From an uncultured Syntrophobacteraceae bacterium (GTDB lineage: Bacteria > Desulfobacterota > Syntrophobacteria > Syntrophobacterales > Syntrophobacteraceae), in assembly GCA_937889795.1 (NCBI GenBank), contig CALBZH010000501.1, positions 1 to 5,060 of the forward strand: DNA of 5,060 nt. The letters are read 5' to 3'. Below the pieces are notes generated by a model. That model saw only the letters and a program-made list of their open reading frames with translations. It ran no database searches and had not been told where the DNA came from. A program made the translations under genes and the position numbers. Shown here one piece after another: positions 1-5,060 of this stretch (within the stretch, counting starts at the first letter, position 1; every line of letters begins with the position of its first letter).

Positions 1-2
1 TT

Positions 3-1097
3 GAGCGAAGCTGGTGTTACGTCTTATTTCATCAAGGCACTTCGATTTACTATTGCGATGAGCCCAAAAGAGTTATTGAGTACATTAGAGAGGTAAAGCC
101 TACGGTCATGGCGTCCGTGCCGCGCCTCTATGAAAAGATCCACGCGGCGATCACGGGCAGCCTTCAAAAGGCTCCACCATTAAGGCAGACGCTTTTTCGA
201 TGGGCCATGGAAGTGGGCAAGGAAGCGTGCGAGCAAACGAGAACGAAAAAGCGCGCTCCCATGGGGTTCAAGCTGAGACACTCCTTGGCGCATGGTTTAG
301 TCCTTAAGAAGATTCAAGGAGTCTTTGGGGGCAGGATCAAATACCTGATCTCCGGTGGGGCCCCGTTTTCCAAGGAAATAGCCGAGTTTTTCGGCGCTGC
401 CGGGATCATGATTTGTGAAGGATATGGACTCACCGAGACGTCTCCTACGGTAACCTGCAACCACCCCGCCTGCTTCAAGTTCGGAACGGTGGGAACGGTG
501 GTGCCTCAATGCGAAGTGAAACTGTCCCCGGCTGGAGAGATTCTCGTCAAAGGCGAAAATGTCATGCTGGGTTACTACAAAAAGCAGGAATTGACAGCCG
601 AATCCATGGAAGATGGATGGTTCAAGACTGGAGACGTCGGGGCATTCGATGAAGACGGGTTCCTAAAGATCACCGACAGGCTCAAGGACCTCATCATTAC
701 TTCAGGAGGCCAGACCATCTCTCCCCAGCACGTGGAATCGTCCATCGCGGAGGACCCTTTCATCGAACAGATTGTGGTCATCGGAAACCAGAGGAAGTTC
801 TTGAGCGCTCTGATTGTTCCCGCCTTCGAGACCCTGGAGGGGGTCGCCAAGGAGCGTGGTCTGGTTTTTTCGACCCGGCAAGAGCTCCTCAAAGACCCCT
901 GGATTCTCGATTTCTACAGAGAGCGAATCGAGAGCCACTCGAGGGACTTGGGCGAGCATGAAAGAATCAGGCAGTTCCGATTGCTCTCCCGTGAGCTGAC
1001 CCAGGAGGCAGGTGAAATCACACCCTCGCTCAAAGCAAAACGAAAGATCATCGACGAAAACTATGCGGATATCATTGCATCGATGTACAAGGAGTAA
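3..1097 (+). CDS. Long-chain fatty acid--CoA ligase (AMP-forming), C-terminal part, 5'-truncated by window edge
   Basis: This enzyme activates long-chain fatty acids to acyl-CoA with ATP and CoA, releasing AMP and PPi, in the cytoplasm or at the inner membrane face, and so feeds beta-oxidation or lipid synthesis. The frame is open from base 3 to the TAA at 1095-1097 (364 residues visible). The residues before the ATG at 108 read as family sequence ([12 protein letters not shown], then [19 protein letters not shown]), so that ATG is internal and the true start lies left of the window. Counting from that methionine, the adenylate-binding motif GYGLTETSP is at residues 105-113 (from base 420), WFKTGD follows at bases 618-635, then [12 protein letters not shown], the fatty-acyl-CoA synthetase signature region. 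[12 protein letters not shown] near the C-terminus (from base 1011) holds the candidate catalytic lysine. About 600 residues is usual, so roughly 235 are missing, including the Ser/Thr/Gly-rich ATP-binding loop. GC content looks lower than in the next gene. Chain-length preference cannot be read from the sequence. Confidence 0.93.
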   Translation, partial: ERSWCYVLFHQGTSIYYCDEPKRVIEYIREVKPTVMASVPRLYEKIHAAITGSLQKAPPLRQTLFRWAMEVGKEACEQTRTKKRAPMGFKLRHSLAHGLVLKKIQGVFGGRIKYLISGGAPFSKEIAEFFGAAGIMICEGYGLTETSPTVTCNHPACFKFGTVGTVVPQCEVKLSPAGEILVKGENVMLGYYKKQELTAESMEDGWFKTGDVGAFDEDGFLKITDRLKDLIITSGGQTISPQHVESSIAEDPFIEQIVVIGNQRKFLSALIVPAFETLEGVAKERGLVFSTRQELLKDPWILDFYRERIESHSRDLGEHERIRQFRLLSRELTQEAGEITPSLKAKRKIIDENYADIIASMYKE

Positions 1098-1117
1098 TCC
1101 GTCGAAAACTCGGCGGA
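1098..1117 (+). other. Inverted repeat directly after the acyl-CoA synthetase stop codon
   Basis: The arms 1098-1104 and 1111-1117 pair over 7 bp, with one T-G wobble (1102/1113) and a 6-nt loop AAAACT. The hairpin starts at the base after the TAA stop. No T-run follows on the + strand, so it is not a standard intrinsic terminator. It could protect the 3' end of the upstream mRNA or attenuate read-through, or it may be chance. Confidence 0.3.
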
Positions 1118-1119
1118 AT

Positions 1120-1139
1120 CCAATCCTGAAGCAGATTGG
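1120..1139 (+). other. Second inverted repeat, upstream of the CHAT gene ribosome binding site
   Basis: CCAATC at 1120-1125 and GATTGG at 1134-1139 are perfect reverse complements around an 8-nt loop. The repeat ends 4 nt before the Shine-Dalgarno sequence at 1144 and lies 2 nt after the first inverted repeat. There is no T-run. A 6-bp stem is short enough to be chance, but its position would let it influence access to the ribosome binding site or act as a dyad operator. Confidence 0.28.
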
Positions 1140-1143
1140 CTCT

Positions 1144-1150
1144 GGAGGAG
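1144..1150 (+). promoter_or_regulatory. Strong Shine-Dalgarno sequence for the TPR-CHAT gene
   Basis: GGAGGAG lies 4 nt before the ATG at 1155 (6 nt counted from the GGAGG core). It decides the start: the next in-frame ATG, at 1329 (Met59), has only a weak purine stretch before it, and using it would remove the signal peptide. Confidence 0.75.
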
Positions 1151-1154
1151 AGCG

Positions 1155-1256
1155 ATGTCGTCTCTGTTGCCTCGGTTCCCGCACACACTCCTCACGGCCT
1201 CAGTCTGTTTGCATTTCCTGACCTGTTGCCCGCAGGTCCTGGCACCGGGTCACGCG
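1155..1256 (+). other. Predicted signal peptide of the TPR-CHAT protein (residues 1-34)
   Basis: The N-terminus has one early Arg (residue 7), a hydrophobic stretch (LLTASVCLHFL and on to VLA) and small residues at -3 and -1 for cleavage after Gly-His-Ala34. Three cysteines (18, 24, 25) lie in or beside the core. None has Gly, Ala or Ser at -1, so a lipobox is unlikely. The core contains His20 and two prolines near its end, so the prediction is good but not certain; a membrane anchor is the alternative. Confidence 0.6.
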
Positions 1257-4200
1257 TTCTCAGATCCTCGCCTTCCCAGCTTTTTCAGTCACCGTTCCGA
1301 TCGCCTTCCCGGTCAGACGCGAGCCGAGATGAGCCTGGCAACAGGCAGAGCGGGCGAAATGCCTTCCGAATCCGCAGCTTCGGCGGAGCCCGAAAAGAAC
1401 AGTCGCTCCCTAAGCCGGTCTGAAGGGATTCGAGCGCTGAACCGAGAGGTCGTTCGTCTCTACCAGCAGGGCAACTATGAAGAGGCGGTGAAGCACGGTC
1501 TGAAGACATGCGAAACGGCCCGACACCATCTCGGCGAGGACGATCCCGAATTGGAAGCCTGCCTGAGCAATCTGGCGCTCATCTACAAAGCACGAGGCCA
1601 GTACAGCCAGGCGGAGCCGCTGCTCAAGGAATCCTTGGAGATCTCGCGAAGGACCCGCGGCGAAAACAATCCGGATTTCGTCACGGGTCTGAACAACCTG
1701 GCCAACCTGTACGCGGACACGGGCCGATATTCCGAGGCTGAGACCCTTTACCTGCAAAGCCTGGAGATCATACGGGCCAATGCCGGCGAAGCGAACGCGT
1801 TCATGGTCAAAGGTCTCAACAACCTGGCTTCCCTCTACAATCGGATGGGCAACTTTGTCGCGGTGGAGCCACTGTATGCAAAGGCGCGCGACCTCCTTGC
1901 GTCGATGCCGGGAGACAACCAGGCGGACCTGGCCGTCGTCCTGAGCAACTTGGCTCACCACATCTGCGTGCTTGGAAGATACGTTGAGGCCGAATCGCTC
2001 TATCGGCAATCCCTGGAGATCAGCAGGAAGACGCTCGGAGAACAGCATCCCCAGGTGGCCCGCACCCTGAACAATCTCGGCTCATTGCACGAAGCCATGG
2101 GCCGGTACGCCGAAGCCGAGCCGCTTTACCAGGAAGCCCTGGCGGTTCTCACCGCCAGCTCGGGCAAGGAGAGCCCCGACGTGGCCGCTGTCCTGAACAA
2201 CCTTGCGGGTCTCTTCAAGACCATGGGCGATTATCCCAAAGCCGAGCGCTTCTACCGCCAGGCCAGTGACATCTGGCGCGCCGTATTGGGGGAAGACCAT
2301 CCCCAATTCGCATCCGGTTTAAGCAACCTGGCGGATCTGCACTATCAGATGGGCGATTTTGCCGCGGCGGAGCAGCTTTATGAGCGCGCGCTGACGATCG
2401 AGCGCGCAAGCCTCGGTGGGACGCATGCCGATGTGGCCCTCACCCTGCAGAACTTGGCCGTACTCTATAAAGCGACAGGTCGCTATCAGGAGGCCGAGCC
2501 GCTCTATCGGAAAGCGCACGAAATCTGGAAGACCTCGATGGGAGACTGGCATCCCAATGTGGCTCTTGCGCTGCACAACCTGGCGGCCCTCCATCACGGC
2601 ATGGGCCGTTATGCTGAGGCCGAGACCCTCTACCGGCAGGCCCTGGACCTGAGAACCGCCACACTGGGAGCAGACCACCCCGACGTAGCGGCCACGGCGA
2701 ACAACCTGGCAGCGCTCTGCGCGGCGACCTCGCGCGAGAGCGAGGCTCTTGCGTTGATGAACCGGGCTCAGAGTACCAACGACCATCTGATCCAGAACGT
2801 GGTCGCCATCGCCTCCGAGAGTCAGCGTCTACACTATCTCAAGCGACTCCGGGGGGAGATGGACGCCTATCTGTCGCTGATCAGTCAAGGTGCACCCCCC
2901 TCCCCCAGAGCGGTCGCGGATGGACTGGATCTGGTGCTCCGGCGGAAAGCGATTGTCGCCGAGGCTGAGGCTGCCGAGCGCGACGCGGTTCTAGGCGGAC
3001 ACTATCCCGATCTGGTGCCACGCCTCCGGGAGCTCACCACCCTGCGCCAGCAGATCGCCCGGAAGATGATGTCCGGCCCCGGGCCGGAGGGACCTGAAGC
3101 CCACCGACAGTTGCTGGACGAGTGGCAGGCCGAGAAGGAAAAGCTGGAGGTCACGCTGGCGAGCAAGATCCCTGAGATCGGGCTCGAAAGGAGGCTTCGG
3201 GAGGCCGACCGACACGCCGTCGCCAAGGCTCTCCCACGAGGCGCCAATCTGGTCGAGCTCGTCCGCTCTGACGTGTTTGATTTTAAGGCCGTCGCTGCCC
3301 AGGGACAGCCGCTTTGGAAGCCCGCCCGCTACCTTGCATTCGTTTTGGCTGCTGGAGAGCCCGAGAAGGTCGTCATGGTCGATTTGGGTCCGGCGGAGCC
3401 CATTGACCGAATGATCTCCGACTTCAGAAGCGAAATCACCGGAAAACCGGAACCGCCCGCTGCCCGAGGGATTGCCGCCAAAGCCGAGCCCATGGCAGCC
3501 CAGGACAGCGCAAACCGTCTCCGGGCGGCGGTCTTCGACCCGCTCAAATCCGTGCTTCAGGGACGGACACAGCTATTCCTGGCCCCGGATGGCGACCTCT
3601 ATCGCCTGCCCTTCGAGGCTCTGCCGATCGAGCCCGGCCACTGCCTGATCGATGATCTCCGCATCAGCTACGTGGGCGTCGGGCGGGATCTGCTGCGCTT
3701 CGGTATGGTTGACCCGGCAAGGCCCGCGCCGCCCTTGATCGTTGCAGACCCGGACTATGACCTGGCAACCGATTCGCAGGCTGCATCGAGCGCGCCCGTC
3801 CAGGCATCGATGCCGCCGCTGCGGGAGCTGTTTCAAACCGTTCGACAATTCGATCGCCTGCCCGGCACCCGTGCTGAAGCCGAGCGCGTTGCCGCCTTGC
3901 TGGGTGTGAAGCCCGTGCTGGGCAACATGGCTTCCAAGAGCCTGCTTGCAGAGGCTCATTCTCCGCGCATCCTCCATATCGCAACGCACGGTTTCTTCCT
4001 GCCGGATCCGGAGCGCCGCTCCGGCCAAAATGGGTGGGAGCAGGATTGGCCAGCCAACCGGCGAAATCGCGGTACCAATCCGCTGGCTCGGTCCACGGAG
4101 AACCCGCTTCTGCGCTCGGGGCTTGCGCTCGCCGGAGTCAATGCGTGGCTCCAGGGCAAGGGCTCGTCGGTGGAGGCGGGCGATGGGATCCTGACCGGAG

Positions 4201-4550
4201 AAGAGGCGTCGGGGCTGGATTTGCTGTCAACCGATCTGGTGGTGTTGTCCGCGTGTGAAACGGGTCTGGGCGACATCAAGGTGGGCGAAGGGGTTTTCGG
4301 ACTGCGCCGAGCCTTCCTCCTCGCAGGCGCCAAGACCCTCGTCATGAGCCTGTGGATGGTTCCCGACACGCAGACCCAACGGTTGATGGGCGGGTTCTAC
4401 CAGAGGCTGTTGGCAGGAGAGCCCCGGGCAGACGCGCTGCGCGGCGCCCAGCTGGCTGTCAAAGCCGACTTTCCAGAGCCGTTCTATTGGGCGGGCTTCG
4501 TCTGTCAGGGCGATCCGGCCCCGCTGCCAGCACGGCCACGGAATCCATAG
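1155..4550 (+). CDS. TPR-CHAT protein: exported caspase-like (clan CD) protease with kinesin-light-chain-type TPR array
   Basis: A predicted cysteine protease of the CHAT (caspase HetF associated with TPRs) family, 1131 residues. Residues 1-34 look like a Sec signal peptide: Arg7, hydrophobic stretch about 11-30, possible cleavage after GHA (Ala34). Residues 35-95 are a low-complexity, Ser/Arg-rich linker. Residues 96-539 are ten 42-residue TPR units plus a half unit, a likely protein-binding scaffold. Residues 540-695 are a charged helical connector with a Gly/Pro break at 641-646. The CHAT region spans about 697-1121: LVELVR at 699, LFLAPDGDLYRLPFEALP from 807, HIATHG with catalytic His945, ENPLLRSGLALAG from 982, and LSACETGLG with catalytic Cys1034. 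It ends at FYWAGFV (1110-1116) plus a Pro-rich tail. Both dyad residues are present, so activity is expected. Relatives act in programmed responses (Csx29 with type III-E Cas7-11, proteases beside bacterial gasdermins), but no such partner is seen here. Substrate and trigger are unknown. The gene shares its frame with the upstream gene, separated by that gene's TAA and 19 sense codons. Confidence 0.92.
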   Translation: MSSLLPRFPHTLLTASVCLHFLTCCPQVLAPGHAFSDPRLPSFFSHRSDRLPGQTRAEMSLATGRAGEMPSESAASAEPEKNSRSLSRSEGIRALNREVVRLYQQGNYEEAVKHGLKTCETARHHLGEDDPELEACLSNLALIYKARGQYSQAEPLLKESLEISRRTRGENNPDFVTGLNNLANLYADTGRYSEAETLYLQSLEIIRANAGEANAFMVKGLNNLASLYNRMGNFVAVEPLYAKARDLLASMPGDNQADLAVVLSNLAHHICVLGRYVEAESLYRQSLEISRKTLGEQHPQVARTLNNLGSLHEAMGRYAEAEPLYQEALAVLTASSGKESPDVAAVLNNLAGLFKTMGDYPKAERFYRQASDIWRAVLGEDHPQFASGLSNLADLHYQMGDFAAAEQLYERALTIERASLGGTHADVALTLQNLAVLYKATGRYQEAEPLYRKAHEIWKTSMGDWHPNVALALHNLAALHHGMGRYAEAETLYRQALDLRTATLGADHPDVAATANNLAALCAATSRESEALALMNRAQSTNDHLIQNVVAIASESQRLHYLKRLRGEMDAYLSLISQGAPPSPRAVADGLDLVLRRKAIVAEAEAAERDAVLGGHYPDLVPRLRELTTLRQQIARKMMSGPGPEGPEAHRQLLDEWQAEKEKLEVTLASKIPEIGLERRLREADRHAVAKALPRGANLVELVRSDVFDFKAVAAQGQPLWKPARYLAFVLAAGEPEKVVMVDLGPAEPIDRMISDFRSEITGKPEPPAARGIAAKAEPMAAQDSANRLRAAVFDPLKSVLQGRTQLFLAPDGDLYRLPFEALPIEPGHCLIDDLRISYVGVGRDLLRFGMVDPARPAPPLIVADPDYDLATDSQAASSAPVQASMPPLRELFQTVRQFDRLPGTRAEAERVAALLGVKPVLGNMASKSLLAEAHSPRILHIATHGFFLPDPERRSGQNGWEQDWPANRRNRGTNPLARSTENPLLRSGLALAGVNAWLQGKGSSVEAGDGILTGEEASGLDLLSTDLVVLSACETGLGDIKVGEGVFGLRRAFLLAGAKTLVMSLWMVPDTQTQRLMGGFYQRLLAGEPRADALRGAQLAVKADFPEPFYWAGFVCQGDPAPLPARPRNP
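1440..2771 (+). repeat. Tandem 126-nt coding repeat: 10.5 kinesin-light-chain-like TPR units
   Basis: The units begin at residues 96, 138, 180, 222, 264, 306, 348, 390, 432 and 474, each exactly 42 residues, with a final half unit at 516-539. The consensus is NNLA-LY---GRY-EAE-LYR-AL-I-----LG--HP-VA--L. The Asn-Asn-Leu-Ala start and the Gly-Arg-Tyr turn recur almost throughout. Units 222-263 and 264-305 depart most in helix A or B, and the His-Pro between-helix motif is lost in units 138-263. The nucleotide copies have diverged well beyond direct duplication, so the array is old. It should form a right-handed superhelix that binds a peptide or partner protein. Confidence 0.93.
3072..3088. repeat. 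Perfect 8-bp inverted repeat with one-base centre, inside the TPR-CHAT gene
   Basis: TCCGGCCC (3072-3079) and GGGCCGGA (3081-3088) are exact reverse complements around C3080. In mRNA this gives a 7-bp GC stem with a 3-nt loop. It encodes Ser640 and the Gly-Pro-Gly-Pro-Glu-Gly turn between two helices of the connector. The simplest reading is a by-product of Gly/Pro codons in GC-rich DNA. Confidence 0.5.
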
Positions 4551-4575
4551 ACCCATGCGAGCTGAGACGGTTTCG

Positions 4576-4593
4576 CAGAACGGCGGTGTTCTG
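4576..4593 (+). other. Short inverted repeat overlapping the ribosome binding site of the third gene
   Basis: CAGAAC (4576-4581) and GTTCTG (4588-4593) pair perfectly around a 6-nt loop. The 3' arm reaches the first G of the Shine-Dalgarno sequence. There is no T-run, so it is not a terminator of the TPR-CHAT gene. It may modulate translation start or be chance. Confidence 0.28.
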
Positions 4594-4599
4594 GAGGGG
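4593..4599 (+). promoter_or_regulatory. Shine-Dalgarno sequence for the third gene
   Basis: GGAGGGG lies 9 nt before the ATG at 4609. It favours this start over the in-frame ATG at 4555, which would add 18 residues but has no purine-rich site before it. Confidence 0.65.
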
Positions 4600-4608
4600 A
4601 TTTGCGCG

Positions 4609-5060
4609 ATGATTCTCGAACTGTTGGAATACCTCTTGACCTCCTGCTCGAAGACAGCGAGGTCCATGGGATTTCTCTCGTCATCGCTCCAGGTGCGGGC
4701 TCGCTATCGGCGCTGCAGGAAAGCCTGGGCACCCCATATCCAACAAACGCGGCGCGCCATTCTGAAAGCCATGGACCGGTGCCGGCGCCGCCGTAAAGTC
4801 GTTGTGCTGGGCGCCGGCCTGCTGCACGACATCCCCCTGAAAGAGCTTTCGGAGCGGTTCGATGAAGTCGTGCTGGTGGACATCGTTCATCCTCGGCTGA
4901 GCCGCCTCTCCGCGCGGCGATTCAGAAATGTAACGCAGCTTTCCGCGGACATCACGGGCGTCATGGAACCGCTTCGGCAGGCTGTCCAAGTCCCCGATGC
5001 TCCCCTGCCGGTGTCGCAGCCGCAGCTCTTTCTCGATGACCCCGAGCTCGACCTCACGCT
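4609..5060 (+). CDS. Uncharacterised Rossmann-fold (SAM-methyltransferase-like) protein, N-terminal part, cut by window edge
   Basis: The frame is open from the ATG at 4609 to the last base (150 codons plus 2 nt), so only the N-terminal part is visible. The protein starts MILELLEYLL and has a very basic helical segment at about residues 29-63, with Arg/Cys-rich RARYRRCRKAW and RCRRRRK. A Rossmann beta-strand and loop follow, VVVLGAG (64-70). A second strand, EVVLVDIVHP, ends in acidic Asp91, where class I methyltransferases bind the ribose of SAM, and LSADITG (111-117) sits at the place of motif II. I recognise the layout as that of hypothetical proteobacterial proteins with this fold; I know of no demonstrated substrate, and methyltransferase activity is inference. 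The gene starts 58 nt after the TPR-CHAT stop on the same strand, so co-transcription is possible. There are no in-frame stops, and GC-rich third codon positions support real coding. Confidence 0.78.
   Translation, partial: MILELLEYLLTSCSKTARSMGFLSSSLQVRARYRRCRKAWAPHIQQTRRAILKAMDRCRRRRKVVVLGAGLLHDIPLKELSERFDEVVLVDIVHPRLSRLSARRFRNVTQLSADITGVMEPLRQAVQVPDAPLPVSQPQLFLDDPELDLT

Noticed and set aside
1155..1256. Lipoprotein signal with Cys24 or Cys25 as the lipidated residue
   Set aside because: Position -1 is Thr or Cys rather than Gly, Ala or Ser, and -3 of Cys24 is Phe, so no lipobox is formed.
1136..1423. A second + strand frame overlapping the start of the TPR-CHAT gene
   Set aside because: It gives a low-complexity Ser/Arg/Pro peptide, while the frame from 1155 has a strong ribosome binding site and leads into the TPR array.
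1440..2771. The 126-nt periodicity as a CRISPR or satellite-type DNA repeat
   Set aside because: The periodicity is at protein level (42-residue TPR units); the nucleotide copies are diverged and fully coding, with no repeat-spacer structure.
1410..2786. Long reverse-strand open frames (1410-2048 and 2319-2786) across the TPR region
   Set aside because: They follow the codon phase of the GC-rich repeated TPR coding sequence and read as repeated shadow peptides with no recognisable family. The + strand frame has clear TPR units throughout.
1155..4550. Craspase component (Csx29, the TPR-CHAT partner of type III-E Cas7-11)
   Set aside because: There is no Cas7-11 gene, CRISPR array or Csx30/31-like gene in the window, the TPRs are kinesin-light-chain-like, and a signal peptide is present.
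4555..4608. The ATG at 4555 as start of the third gene
   Set aside because: It is in frame but has no Shine-Dalgarno sequence and would add 18 residues; the ATG at 4609 has GGAGGGG at a 9-nt spacing.
4551..4608. Terminator after the TPR-CHAT gene
   Set aside because: The only inverted repeat (4576-4593) has a 6-bp stem and no following T-run, and it overlaps the next ribosome binding site.
3573..4667. Reverse-strand frames across the CHAT domain (3573-4028, 3956-4369, 4227-4667)
   Set aside because: They are opposite the conserved CHAT motifs and have no family resemblance; open antisense frames are expected in GC-rich DNA.

Overview
The window carries three genes, all on the + strand, and two of them run off its edges. 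From left to right they are the C-terminal part of a long-chain acyl-CoA synthetase (AMP-forming), a complete 1131-residue protein with a signal peptide, a TPR array and a C-terminal CHAT (caspase-like) protease domain, and the N-terminal part of a gene for an unnamed protein with a Rossmann/SAM-methyltransferase-like fold. I see no tRNA, rRNA, CRISPR array, insertion sequence or attachment site.

The organism is bacterial: there are clear Shine-Dalgarno sequences, short gaps and co-directional genes. The DNA is GC-rich, noticeably more so in the second and third genes than in the first. The FERS-type acyl-CoA synthetase and the kinesin-light-chain-like TPR-CHAT protein would fit a Desulfobacterota (former Deltaproteobacteria) or similar GC-rich environmental bacterium. 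This is inference from family resemblance and I hold it weakly.

Layout. Positions 1-1097 hold the acyl-CoA synthetase. Its reading frame is open to the left edge, so the first ATG (108) is an internal methionine. Positions 1098-1154 are a 57-nt gap with two small back-to-back inverted repeats and a strong ribosome binding site. Positions 1155-4550 encode the TPR-CHAT protein. Residues 1-34 look like a signal peptide. Residues 96-539 are ten and a half TPR units of exactly 42 residues. Residues 540-695 are a charged helical connector, and residues 697-1121 are the CHAT region with an intact His945/Cys1034 dyad. Positions 4551-4608 are a 58-nt gap with a ribosome binding site, and 4609-5060 is the start of the third gene.

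The short gaps and common strand allow one transcript, but nothing visible ties the three proteins to one pathway. The most interesting element is the TPR-CHAT protein: an apparently exported caspase-like protease with a large peptide-binding scaffold and no recognised partner (gasdermin, Cas7-11, kinase or transposon gene) in this window.
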